From Halovivax cerinus (GTDB lineage Archaea > Halobacteriota > Halobacteria > Halobacteriales > Natrialbaceae), in assembly GCF_024498195.1 (NCBI RefSeq), contig NZ_CP101824.1:2852001-2916000 (forward strand): a stretch of DNA of 64,000 bases. Reading direction: 5' to 3'. Position 1 is the stretch's first letter. Each line of letters opens with the position of its first letter. Made by a program: the position numbers and the translations under genes. The notes below the pieces were generated by a model. It saw nothing but the letters and a program-made list of their open reading frames with translations, was not told the DNA's origin and did no database searches. Positions 8,474-17,096 of the stretch are shown piece after piece.

Positions 8474-11400
8474 CTAATCGTCGCTCACGATCCTATCGAC
8501 ACGTGGGTTCGGGCGCGTCGGATCCGGACGCCGCGGCAGGTCGGTCCGGACGTCGGCCCGACCGTCCTCGGCGACGGCTTCCTGGTAGGCGTCGGGCATG
8601 ACGACGACGAAGTCGTCACAGACCGCGGGCCACTCCGAGAGCAGGGCAGACGCTCGTTCGGAGTCGGTGTAGGCCACGTGGTTCTCGAGCAGGCGGTGGA
8701 GGATCGCTTCGTCTCGGTCCGACGGGGCGTCGTCGACCGATACCGAATCGGCGGTGATCCTCGCGCTGCGTTCGCCCGTCGGGTCGTAGACGTACGCGAC
8801 GCCGCCGGACATGCCGGCGCCGAAGTTGCGTCCGATCTCCCCCAGGACCGCGACGACGCCACCGGTCATGTACTCACAGCCGTGATCACCGACGCCCTCG
8901 ACGACCGCCTTCGCTCCCGAGTTTCTGACCGCGAAGCGCTCGCCGGCGACGCCTTCGACGTAACACTCGCCGTCGGTGGCACCGTAGAGCGCGACGTTGC
9001 CGATCGCGACCGTCTCGGCCGGGTCGTAGCGGACGGCGTTCGGCGCATCGACGGTGACGAGCCCGCCAGAGAGACCTTTTCCCACGTAGTCGTTGGCGAC
9101 GCCGGTGAGGTGTAACGCGACGCCGCTCGCGAGGAACGCACCGAAGCTCTGGCCCGCCGTCCCGTCGAGGGACACCGAGATCGTCTCGGCGGGAAGGCCA
9201 GCCTCGCCGTACCGACTCGCCACGCGGTTCGAGAGCATCGTTCCGACCGCGCGGTCGACGTTTCCGATACAGGTCGAGACGGACACCGAGTCTCCGTCGG
9301 TCAGAGCCGGCTCGGCCCACTCGATCAGTTCACGATCGAAGTGATCGGCGAGGTCGTGATCCTGCTCGCGACGCTTCGTTCGCACGGTACCGTCCGGTTC
9401 GGCGAGCATCGCCGAGAGGTCGACGGGGGGAACCTGACCCCCGGTCTCCCCGCCGGTATCGCGCCCGCCACGGCCGCCGTTGGAGTCTTGCCGGAGGCAC
9501 TCGACGCGACCGACCATCTCTTCGACGGTCTCGAATCCGAGCGCCGCCATGTGTTCGCGTAGTTCGCCGGCGACGAAGGTCAGGTAATTGACGACGTGGG
9601 CTGGTTCGCCGGGGAAGCGTTCACGAAGGTCGCCTCGCTGTGTCGCGATCCCGACGGGACAGGTGTTCTCGTGACACTGTCGAGCCATCACGCACCCCTC
9701 CGAGACGAGCGACGCGGTGCCGAAGACGTACTCTTCGGCGCCCAGCAAGGCGGCGACGGCGACGTCGCGCCCCGTCTTCAACCCTCCGTCGACCGAGACG
9801 CGGATACGATCTCGGAGACCGGTCTCACACAGCAGCTGATTCGCCTCCGCGAGGCCGAGCTCCCACGGTCGACCGGCGTGTTTGATCGACGTCCGTGGAG
9901 AGGCGCCCGTGCCACCCGAGTGACCGGAGATGTGTACCACGTCCGCGTTGGCCTTGGCGACGCCCGCCGCGATCGTCCCGATCCCGGCCTCGCTGACCAG
10001 CTTCACGTTGACGTCTGCGTCCTCGTTGGCCGCTTTGAGGTCGTAAATGAGTTGTTTCAGGTCCTCGATGGAGTAGATGTCGTGCAGCGGCGGTGGCGAG
10101 ATGAGTCCGACGCCCGGCGTCGACTTGCGGATGCGGGCGATCTCCTCGCCGACCTTCGATCCGGGAAGGTGACCACCCTCACCGGGCTTCGAGCCCTGCG
10201 CCATCTTTATCTGGAGTTCGTCCGCAGCGGCGAGGTACGTCGACGTGACCCCGAACCGAGCGGATGCGATCTGTTTTACGGAACACTCCCGTTCGGTTCC
10301 GAACCGTTCGGGCGGTTCGCCGCCCTCTCCGGTGTTCGCCTTGGCTCCGATGCGGTTGGTGGCGATCGCGTTGTTCTCGTGTGCTTCGGGAGACAGGCTG
10401 CCCAGCGACATCGCCGCGGTCGAGAACCGCGTCACGATGTCTGCGATCGGCTCGACGTCCGAGATCGGTATCGGCTCACGATCGGAGTCGAACGCGAGCA
10501 GACCGCGGAGGGTCTGGAGTTGCTCGCTCTGATCGTTTATCGTGTCGGCGAACTCCAGGTAGCGATCGAAGTCGCCCGTCCGAACGGCGTCTTGCAACGC
10601 GCCGACCGTCTCCGGGTTCCACTGGTGGTGGACGCCGTTCGATCGGTTCGTGAACTCACCCGTCCGCTCGATCGACGCGTCGGACCCTGTGTACCCGGCC
10701 CGGTGTCTCGCGAGCTGGTCGGCCTCGAGTTCCGCGAGTCCGATGCCGCCGATCGACGTCTCGGTCCCTGTGAAGTACTCGTCGACGACGTCGTCTGCGA
10801 GCCCGACGGCCTCGAAGATCTGGGCTCCCCGGTAGCTCTCGACCGTGGAGATGCCCATCTTCGCCATCGTCTTCGAGAGGCCATCTTCCAGCGCGCCGAC
10901 GTACGCGTCGATCGCTGCGTCGGCGTCGGCACCGTCCGGTCCGCTGGTGATGTCGCGGATGGTGTCGTACGCGAGCGTTGGGCAGATGGCACCGGCACCG
11001 TAGCCGATCAGCGTGGCCGCCTGATGTACCGTCCGGGGATCCCCCGATTCGACGATCACGCCCGCTCGCGTACGAAGTCCCTCTCTGACGAGGTGCTGGT
11101 GGACGGCGCTGACCGCGAGGAGACTCGGAATCGCCGTCCGATCTGGCCCGACCGCACGGTCCGAGAGGATCACCAGTTCGTGTCCGTCCTCGATAGCGTC
11201 GGCGACGCGCCGTCGGAGTCGATCCACGGCGGCTTCCAGGCGCTCGCCACCGTCAGTCGCCTGCAACCCGGTACTGGCCTGGTCGCTGCTGGCCACCGAA
11301 CCGTACTCGGCTGGCGACTCGTCGGCGGGTTCCGCGTCATCGACCGGAAACGTCGTGTCGACCGTGGTCACGCCGAGCCCGTCACCTCCGGGGGTTCGAA

Positions 11401-13141
11401 CTCGTTCGAGTTCGTCTTCAGTGAGAATGGGGGAGTCGAGGACGAGTTGTCGGGCGTGTTCCGGTGACTCCCCGAGCAGGTTGCGCTGACGGCCGAGGCG
11501 ACACTCGAGGCTGGTGACGAGGTCCTCCCGGACGTAGTCGAGCGGCGGGTTGGTCACCTGGGCGAACAGCTGACGGAAGTACGACGGGAGCGGGCGGTTC
11601 ACCGACGCGAGGACGGACAGGGGCGTGTCGTCGCCCATCGAGCCGACGGGATCCATCCCGGTGCGGGCCATCGGTTCGACGAGCGTCTCGAGTTCGTCGT
11701 GCGTGTAGCCGAACGCCGCCTGGCGGGCACGGAGGTCCGACGGCGGACTCGTCGAGGGCGGGCCTTCCGTCTCGTCGGTCTTACCGTCGCCGAGTCGGCG
11801 CTGTTCGTTCGCGACCCACCGGCCGTAGCGATCGTCGACGAGGTCGTCGAAGACCTCGTCGTCCGTCCGCACTCGGCCGGATTCCGGATCGACGACGAGC
11901 AACTCGCCGGGTTCCAGTCGGCCGCGTTCGACGATGGCGTCGGGTTCGAGTTCGATGGCGCCGGTCTCGCTCGCCATGAGTACCCGGCCGTCGGTCGTCA
12001 CCTCGTACCGGCAGGGTCTGAGCCCGTTCCTGTCGAGCAGCGTGGCGATTCGCCTGCCGTCGGTCGCCGCGACCAGCGCGGGTCCGTCCCAGGGTTCGAC
12101 GAGCGACGCGTGATAGTCGTACCACTCACGACGGTCGTCGGCCATGGTTTCGTCTTTTCGCCAGGCTTCAGGAATCAGCAGCCGAAGACAGTGCGGGAGT
12201 GACCGACCCCCCGCGAGGAGGAGGTCTATCACCTCGTCGAGGCAGGCGGTATCCGACTGGTCCTCGTCCGCCACGATCGGCCGGATCGCCTCGATATCTG
12301 GGAGGTCGTCGCTCGCGAGGTCCGCTTCGCGGGCCCGCATCCAGTTGACGTTCCCTCGCAGCGTGTTGAACTCGCCGTTGTGGATCGTCCGCCGGTGCGG
12401 GTGGGCGAGGTGCCAGGCCCCGAGCGTGTTCGTCGAGAAGCGCTCGTGAACCATCGCGAACGTCGATTCTACCCGATCGTCGGTGAGGTCGGGGTAGTAC
12501 GACGACAGTTGCCTCCCGGTCAACAACCCCTTGTAGACGACCGTCTCCCGGTCGAGTGAACACACGTACGTGTCGTCCGTTCCGGGCGCGTCCAGCGCCG
12601 AAATCTCCGACTCGAGTGCGCGTCGGGCGACGTACAGCTGTCGATCGAACGCATCTGGATCCGCACCGTCGAGTTCGGCTGCCGGGACGACGAAGCACTG
12701 GTAGACTGCGGGTTCCGATTCGCGTGCAGTTTCGCCGAGGCCCCGGTCGTCGGTCGGAACGCGACGCCACGTCGTCGTCTCCAGGTCGTACCTCGAAAGG
12801 ACGGTTTCGACCAGTTCGACGATCCGTGCTCGGGCCGATTCGTCCGTCGGGAGGAAGATCGTTCCCGCCGCGTAGATATCCGGAAGCGACACCTCGAGGA
12901 CGTCTCGGAAGAATCGATCGGGCGTTTGGAGGAGTATTCCGGCCCCATCGCCAGTGTTCGCCTCGGCGCCGGTCGTGCCGCGGTGTTCGAGCCGTTCGAG
13001 CAGCGAGAGACCGTCGTCGACGATCTGGTGACTCCCGTCCGATTCCAGGTCGGCCACGATGCCGACTCCACAACTCCCTCGTTCGTCGCCGGGGGCGAGC
13101 CCCGTGGCGTGCGGTGGCGTGTTCGCTTCGTGCCGGCTCAT
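8474..13141 (-). CDS. gltB: Glutamate synthase large subunit, ferredoxin-type
   Basis: This 1,555-residue enzyme transfers the amide nitrogen of glutamine to 2-oxoglutarate. The N-terminal glutamine amidotransferase domain begins at Cys24 in GSCGVGIVADL. This cysteine becomes the nucleophile after propeptide removal. The central and synthase domains carry AQGSKPGEGGHLPGSKV, SPPPLHDIYSIEDLKQL and HISGHSGGTGASPRTS (FMN site). A 3Fe-4S cluster motif, CHENTCPVGIATQ, lies near residues 1150-1170, followed by the C-terminal GxGxG beta-helix (GGVVAVLGEIGRNFGAGMSGG). ATG 13141 is chosen over 13156 because a CTTATCC-type box lies about 25 bases upstream. No gltD neighbour is present, consistent with ferredoxin as donor. 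Confidence 0.95.
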   Translation of the reverse strand: MSRHEANTPPHATGLAPGDERGSCGVGIVADLESDGSHQIVDDGLSLLERLEHRGTTGAEANTGDGAGILLQTPDRFFRDVLEVSLPDIYAAGTIFLPTDESARARIVELVETVLSRYDLETTTWRRVPTDDRGLGETARESEPAVYQCFVVPAAELDGADPDAFDRQLYVARRALESEISALDAPGTDDTYVCSLDRETVVYKGLLTGRQLSSYYPDLTDDRVESTFAMVHERFSTNTLGAWHLAHPHRRTIHNGEFNTLRGNVNWMRAREADLASDDLPDIEAIRPIVADEDQSDTACLDEVIDLLLAGGRSLPHCLRLLIPEAWRKDETMADDRREWYDYHASLVEPWDGPALVAATDGRRIATLLDRNGLRPCRYEVTTDGRVLMASETGAIELEPDAIVERGRLEPGELLVVDPESGRVRTDDEVFDDLVDDRYGRWVANEQRRLGDGKTDETEGPPSTSPPSDLRARQAAFGYTHDELETLVEPMARTGMDPVGSMGDDTPLSVLASVNRPLPSYFRQLFAQVTNPPLDYVREDLVTSLECRLGRQRNLLGESPEHARQLVLDSPILTEDELERVRTPGGDGLGVTTVDTTFPVDDAEPADESPAEYGSVASSDQASTGLQATDGGERLEAAVDRLRRRVADAIEDGHELVILSDRAVGPDRTAIPSLLAVSAVHQHLVREGLRTRAGVIVESGDPRTVHQAATLIGYGAGAICPTLAYDTIRDITSGPDGADADAAIDAYVGALEDGLSKTMAKMGISTVESYRGAQIFEAVGLADDVVDEYFTGTETSIGGIGLAELEADQLARHRAGYTGSDASIERTGEFTNRSNGVHHQWNPETVGALQDAVRTGDFDRYLEFADTINDQSEQLQTLRGLLAFDSDREPIPISDVEPIADIVTRFSTAAMSLGSLSPEAHENNAIATNRIGAKANTGEGGEPPERFGTERECSVKQIASARFGVTSTYLAAADELQIKMAQGSKPGEGGHLPGSKVGEEIARIRKSTPGVGLISPPPLHDIYSIEDLKQLIYDLKAANEDADVNVKLVSEAGIGTIAAGVAKANADVVHISGHSGGTGASPRTSIKHAGRPWELGLAEANQLLCETGLRDRIRVSVDGGLKTGRDVAVAALLGAEEYVFGTASLVSEGCVMARQCHENTCPVGIATQRGDLRERFPGEPAHVVNYLTFVAGELREHMAALGFETVEEMVGRVECLRQDSNGGRGGRDTGGETGGQVPPVDLSAMLAEPDGTVRTKRREQDHDLADHFDRELIEWAEPALTDGDSVSVSTCIGNVDRAVGTMLSNRVASRYGEAGLPAETISVSLDGTAGQSFGAFLASGVALHLTGVANDYVGKGLSGGLVTVDAPNAVRYDPAETVAIGNVALYGATDGECYVEGVAGERFAVRNSGAKAVVEGVGDHGCEYMTGGVVAVLGEIGRNFGAGMSGGVAYVYDPTGERSARITADSVSVDDAPSDRDEAILHRLLENHVAYTDSERASALLSEWPAVCDDFVVVMPDAYQEAVAEDGRADVRTDLPRRPDPTRPNPRVDRIVSDD

Positions 13142-13156
13142 ACGACAGGTGTTCAC

Positions 13157-13230
13157 ACGATCGGATAAGAGGATACGCTATAATGATTATATGTTGTATT
13201 ATGACCTATTATCAAATATAAGGTCAGGTA
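13157..13230. promoter_or_regulatory. AT-rich divergent promoter region, gltB and FNT gene
   Basis: A sharply AT-rich stretch (GCTATAATGATTATATG and CAAATATAAGG) lies between the divergent gltB and FNT-family genes. On the - strand a TCTTATCC element sits about 25 bases before gltB ATG 13141. On the + strand ATATAAGG at 13215-13222 can serve the channel gene. The pairing of a nitrogen-assimilation gene with a nitrite/formate-type channel suggests shared nitrogen-related control, which is inference. Confidence 0.5.
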
Positions 13231-13310
13231 CGGGTCGTCGATGGTCCCGGGAAACCGACTAGACGAGGACGTTCGCAAAACGGGTGGGGGAGAACGGAAG
13301 GTTTGCATGC

Positions 13311-14204
13311 GTGGCCCCCGTAGGCCACCACGACGATCTCGTGACCGATCGTGACGACGGTACGTCGGCGGTGTCGACTGCAGGACCGACCGACGAGACC
13401 GACCTGTCGACGCCGACGGCGTCGGCCGCCGATCAGCGTCCGACGCGAGACGTTCTGTCTTCGTTGATCGACAGCGGCGTTCACGAGATGAACCGTGAAC
13501 GGTCGGGACTGCTCCTCTCGGGATTCTCCGCCGGACTCGACATCGGATTCGGTCCGTTGCTGATGGCCGTCGTCTTGACCCTCTCGACGGGTGGCTTTGG
13601 CGATCTTCTCACGGAGGTGCTCGTCGCGAGTGCCTACGCCGTCGGATTCATCTTCGTCATCATCGGTCGATCGGAGCTGTTCACGGAACACACGACGCTC
13701 GCCGTGATCCCCGTCCTCGACGGACAAGCGACGGTCGGCCAGCTCACCCGCCTCTGGGGACTCGTGTACGTCGGAAACGTGATCGGTGGCGCGCTATTTA
13801 CCGTCCTCGCGGTCCAGTTGATGCCAGGTCTCGGCGTCGTCTCGACGGACGCGTTCGCCGAGATCTCCTACAAACTCGTCACGCACGACGTGTACTGGCT
13901 TTTCGTGGCCGGGATCTTCGCGGGGTGGCTGATGGGACTGCTCGCCTGGCTCATCACGGCTGCACAGGACACCACCAGCCGACTCCTCCTCATCTGGATC
14001 GTGACGGCTACGATCGGTCTCCTGCACCTCCCTCACTCGATCGCCGGCAACGTCGAAGTGCTGTTCGGGTTGCTCGTCACGAATGCCGTTACGGTCGGCG
14101 ACTATCTCGTCTTCCTCGTACTCGCGACCGTCGGAAACGCGCTCGGCGGCGGTGTGTTCGTCGCGTCGTTGAAGTACGGCCACGTCGTCCGCGGCGGGAC
14201 CTGA
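13311..14204 (+). CDS. Formate/nitrite transporter (FNT) family channel
   Basis: The protein is about 297 residues from GTG 13311, and an earlier GTG at 13284 is also open. After a 60-residue hydrophilic, Asp/Thr-rich N-terminus come six transmembrane helices with FNT landmarks: LLSGFSAGLDIGFGPLL, GRSELFTEHTTLAVIPVL, LVYVGNVIGGALFTVLA, and LLHLPHSIAGNVEVL, which holds the central histidine region. FNT proteins form pentameric channels for formate, nitrite, hydrosulfide or related anions. The substrate cannot be assigned. It diverges from gltB, so nitrite is a reasonable guess, although the variant motifs are also found in uncharacterised haloarchaeal FNT homologues. Confidence 0.8.
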   Translation: MAPVGHHDDLVTDRDDGTSAVSTAGPTDETDLSTPTASAADQRPTRDVLSSLIDSGVHEMNRERSGLLLSGFSAGLDIGFGPLLMAVVLTLSTGGFGDLLTEVLVASAYAVGFIFVIIGRSELFTEHTTLAVIPVLDGQATVGQLTRLWGLVYVGNVIGGALFTVLAVQLMPGLGVVSTDAFAEISYKLVTHDVYWLFVAGIFAGWLMGLLAWLITAAQDTTSRLLLIWIVTATIGLLHLPHSIAGNVEVLFGLLVTNAVTVGDYLVFLVLATVGNALGGGVFVASLKYGHVVRGGT

Positions 14205-14281
14205 CGGCCAGTGGACACGCTGTGAATCGATCGGCAAAATCGCACACACTATTAAGTATGTGACGTTCAGTGTGGTATCCT

Positions 14282-14830
14282 ATGGCAACGAACGAAGTTA
14301 CCCTGGAAAGCAGGGTCGCAGGATTCACGGCCAGCGGAAAACTACACACACTTTCGGTCTGGTTCATACTCGCTCTCAGGCTCATGATGGGACTGGCGTT
14401 CCTCCAGAGCGGCGTCGACAAGGTCCTCGCGTCGGACCCCTTCAGTGCCGGTGGCTACCTCGCGAGTCGCCAGGCTGGACCGGCGGCCGACCTGTTCACC
14501 TCGATGGCCGAGGTCGGCTGGTTCGTCGAGTTCGTCAACGTGGCCGTTCCGTGGGGAGAGGTCCTCATCGGTCTGGGACTGCTCGTCGGCGCACTTACCC
14601 GGCTCGCGGCGTTCTGGGGCGCGTTCATGATGCTCACGTTCTACCTCGGCAACTGGGAGGTCTCACACGGCTACATCAACGGCGACTTCGCGTACATGCT
14701 CGTGTTCCTCTCGGTCGCCGCGTTCGGTGCGGGCCGAATCTTCGGACTCGATCGGTACCTGGAGTCCCTCCAGGTCGGCGGGCAGGAACTCGTCGAACGG
14801 TATCCGTGGATGCGGTACATCCTCGGGTGA
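14282..14830 (+). CDS. DoxX family membrane protein, copy 1
   Basis: This 182-residue protein starts from ATG 14282 (MATNEVTLESRVAGFTASGK). An ACTATTAAG box about 30 bases upstream supports that start. It has four transmembrane helices with DoxX features: ILALRLMMGLAFLQSGVDKVL, then a GGYLASRQAGPAADLF loop, then VAVPWGEVLIGLGLLVGALTRLAAFWGAFMM and a C-terminal FGAGRIFGLDRYLE. DoxX-type proteins appear in thiosulfate:quinone oxidoreductase and in oxidative-stress membrane complexes, but most haloarchaeal members are uncharacterised. A close paralogue lies at 15388, probably from tandem duplication. Confidence 0.85.
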   Translation: MATNEVTLESRVAGFTASGKLHTLSVWFILALRLMMGLAFLQSGVDKVLASDPFSAGGYLASRQAGPAADLFTSMAEVGWFVEFVNVAVPWGEVLIGLGLLVGALTRLAAFWGAFMMLTFYLGNWEVSHGYINGDFAYMLVFLSVAAFGAGRIFGLDRYLESLQVGGQELVERYPWMRYILG

Positions 14831-15344
14831 GTCGGCGGCACGAACGGTGCCTCTCGACGTCCGTCGGACGGCAATCTCGGTTTCTCGTCGCCGTTCAGTA
14901 GTGTAGACACACGGTTGCGTGTTCGACGGCCGGGCGGTTCGCGCTGCCCATGGTCACACCACGCAGGCACGTGAATCGAGGTGATCGACGTCTCCGGACG
15001 GTGTCCATCCGTCACGGCGTCATCGGCGGTTCGACGGCGTCGTCAGTAGCGAGCGAGCCATTCGCCGCCCTATCGGCCTGGTGAACCGTCGCGTCCTGAC
15101 CGTACGCACGACAATTGACCACCCCGATCGACGGCCGACCGGTGTCCCAGTCGTGTGGACGATTTTTCGGACCGGTCGATCGGAGAGACGGACGCGACAC
15201 CGTCGAGGCCGACGAGTTCCGGCCGGTGACTGTCCCAGTGATGTCGACGTCTTCGCTTCGCTCGCCCGTATCGATCGGTGCACTGGACGGCGTGTCGCTC
15301 CGGGAGTGCACATCGTCCGCACCGGGAGGGACGAGGATGGCCGG
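14831..15344. other. Gene-free stretch between the two DoxX genes
   Basis: About 510 bases lie between the stop of the first DoxX gene and the promoter of the second. Only short arginine/serine-rich frames are open, on both strands. I saw no zinc-finger, membrane or RNA signature, no convincing repeat and no decayed DoxX copy. Confidence 0.5.
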
Positions 15345-15387
15345 ACGGGACAATACAATTAAGTTCCACTAGTTTCTATATTAATTT
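15345..15387 (+). promoter_or_regulatory. Promoter of the second DoxX gene
   Basis: Two AT elements, ACAATTAAG (about 15355) and TATATTAAT (about 15376), lie in the 33 bases before ATG 15388, in sharp contrast to the GC-rich flanks. The ATTAAG element matches the one before the first DoxX gene in both sequence and distance from its ATG, so the duplication probably included the promoter. Confidence 0.5.
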
Positions 15388-15933
15388 ATGTACGATAAGA
15401 CTACGCGTATAGAGAGTAGTGTCGGCGGTTTCACCGCGGTTTGTGAACTGCATGGCCACGCTACCTGGTTCATCCTGGCGCTCAGGCTGTTGATGGGTGC
15501 CACGTTCGTCGAGGCCGGCCTGTCGAAAGTGTTCGCCGGCGACTTTACTGCGAGAGGATATCTCGCGGGGAGAGAGGCCGGACCGGCGGCGGACCTGTTC
15601 GTCTCGGCGAGTCAGGTCGACTGGTTCGTCGCCTTCGTCGACGTCGCCGTTCCATGGGGAGAACTCTTCGTCGGCCTGGGACTGCTCGTCGGTGCCCTCA
15701 CGCGATTGGCCGCGTTCTGGGGCACGATCATGACTCTCCTGTACTACCTGGGAAACTGGGACGCCGGACACGGGTACGCCACCAGCGACCTGTTGTACGC
15801 GCTCGTGTTCCTCTCGCTCGCCGCGTTCGGGGCCGGTCGGATCGCCGGCCTCGATCGGTACGTCGAGCGGTACCGCGTCGACGGCCGGCCGCTGGTCGAA
15901 CGATATCCGCGGGTACGGTACCTGCTGGGGTGA
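15388..15933 (+). CDS. DoxX family membrane protein, copy 2
   Basis: This 181-residue paralogue of the protein at 14282 has the same four-helix plan. Near-identical blocks are WFILALRLLMG, GYLAGREAGPAADLF, VAVPWGELFVGLGLLVGALTRLAAFWG and FGAGRIAGLDRYVE...YPRVRYLLG. Similarity covers the full length, so both copies appear functional. The N-terminus (MYDKTTRIESSVGGFTAVCELHG) is the most divergent part and carries a cysteine absent from copy 1. The long intergenic gap and separate promoter suggest independent regulation rather than one operon. Confidence 0.85.
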   Translation: MYDKTTRIESSVGGFTAVCELHGHATWFILALRLLMGATFVEAGLSKVFAGDFTARGYLAGREAGPAADLFVSASQVDWFVAFVDVAVPWGELFVGLGLLVGALTRLAAFWGTIMTLLYYLGNWDAGHGYATSDLLYALVFLSLAAFGAGRIAGLDRYVERYRVDGRPLVERYPRVRYLLG

Positions 15934-16039
15934 TCGAACTGCTCTGGGTCGTCCGTCTCTCGTCCCGGGCTGACAGTCGCCAGCAGTGAGCAGTCCGACC
16001 GGGATTTAAGCCGTCGCCCGTGGGCAGAAGAAGACGCCC

Positions 16040-16465
16040 ATGCCTGTCCAGAACCTCGCCAGAAGCACGGTGGTTACGGCAGAAGCGGACGAACCGGTAT
16101 CGAAGATTGCGAGCCGCATGGACGACGAGCACGTCGGGAGCGTCGTCGTCACGGACGGGGACGAACCGGTCGGTATCGTCACCGACCGCGACCTGGCGAC
16201 GCGCGTCCTCGGTAACGGCTCGAACCCGGACGACACGACGGCTGCTGACGTCATGTCCGAGGACCTCACCACAGTCACGGACTCGGACGGCTTCTACACG
16301 GCCGCCGAGCGGATGGCGGAAAACGGGGTCAGACGGCTGCCCGTAACCGATGCGGACGGGAACTTGGAGGGGATCATCACCGCCGACGATTTCACGGAAC
16401 TCCTCGCAGACGAACAGGCGCAACTGTCCTCGATCATCCAGGCACAGCGTCCGGCGTACGAGTAG
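16040..16465 (+). CDS. Tandem CBS-domain protein
   Basis: This 141-residue cytoplasmic protein is made almost entirely of two CBS domains (about residues 6-60 and 70-130), a Bateman module. Landmarks are VSKIASRMDDEHVGSVVVTD with PVGIVTDRDLATRVL in the first and AAERMAENGVRRLPVTDADGNLEGIITADDF in the second. Such stand-alone modules bind adenine nucleotides or SAM and act as energy-state sensors for unknown partners. The last residues (SSIIQAQRPAYE) form a short tail. It is a single-gene unit, and its neighbours give no clue to the partner. Confidence 0.9.
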   Translation: MPVQNLARSTVVTAEADEPVSKIASRMDDEHVGSVVVTDGDEPVGIVTDRDLATRVLGNGSNPDDTTAADVMSEDLTTVTDSDGFYTAAERMAENGVRRLPVTDADGNLEGIITADDFTELLADEQAQLSSIIQAQRPAYE

Positions 16466-17003
16466 GCCGAGTTCGTCTTCGTCTCCGGGTCGACGGTTCA
16501 TCGGCGACGGACGGATCCGTCCGACTGAAATCCGTCGAATCCCCGGGTGAAATCCGTCGAATTCCCGAGAGGTGATCGGGTCGTGACTCGCGAACTCACG
16601 CGCCGCCGTTCTGACCCAGCGACCCGTCGGCCGTACAGTCTCGCCTGGTCAGAAGGCGGTCTGAACAACGTGGCCGGGACCGTGACCGATCGGATCGCTT
16701 CGTCCTGCGTATCCGCCGGTGACCCGGTCGACTCCGCGTCGGTCGGTAGCCGGTCCGTACGTGTCTGCGCGTTCGGCCGTCCTCGGCGGCCGCGTTCCAA
16801 CCGCAGTGTCTCCTGAATCGAATCGATTCTGTGGCCCGAGCGCGCGCCCGAAGACGATGGCGAGGCTCTCGAATCGGCCGTCGAAGCCGGACGATCGCTG
16901 CGACCGGTCGATCGCGGTCGGTGCCGATACGATACTGCTTACGGCGGCTACCGGCGCGTGTAGCCTCTCAATAGTAATAGAAGCGAGTGAGTTGGCTGTG
17001 TCT
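16466..17003. other. Gene-free stretch before glmS
   Basis: About 540 bases lack a convincing gene. A 22-base direct repeat (TGAAATCCGTCGAAT followed by CCCG) occurs twice near 16528-16571. An AT-rich TAGTAATAG element at about 16971-16979 precedes the small ORF and glmS, and is the likely promoter. Confidence 0.5.
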
Positions 17004-17096
17004 ATGAGCGACGTATCACAGCACGGTCGATCACACCGCGGACTGGCGGGCTCACGTGACGAGACCGACGGCGCAGGGCCGGAGGGGTCGACCTGA
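17004..17096 (+). CDS. Candidate 30-residue leader ORF coupled to glmS
   Basis: ATG 17004 opens 30 codons (MSDVSQHGRSHRGLAG...) that stop at TGA 17094-17096. The stop shares one base with glmS ATG 17096 in a TGATG arrangement typical of translational coupling. The ATG lies about 25 bases after a TAGTAATAG promoter element, so a leaderless transcript would start here. It may be a regulatory leader peptide or an accidental frame. The peptide itself is unrecognised. Confidence 0.3.
   Translation: MSDVSQHGRSHRGLAGSRDETDGAGPEGST

Noticed and set aside
9596-11467. 623-residue + strand frame opposite gltB
   Set aside because: It is the antisense shadow of the well-supported glutamate synthase.
16719-17096. 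125-residue frame extending the glmS leader ORF upstream
   Set aside because: The promoter element at about 16971 lies inside it and the upstream residues lack coding character. Only the 30-codon part from 17004 is kept as a candidate.
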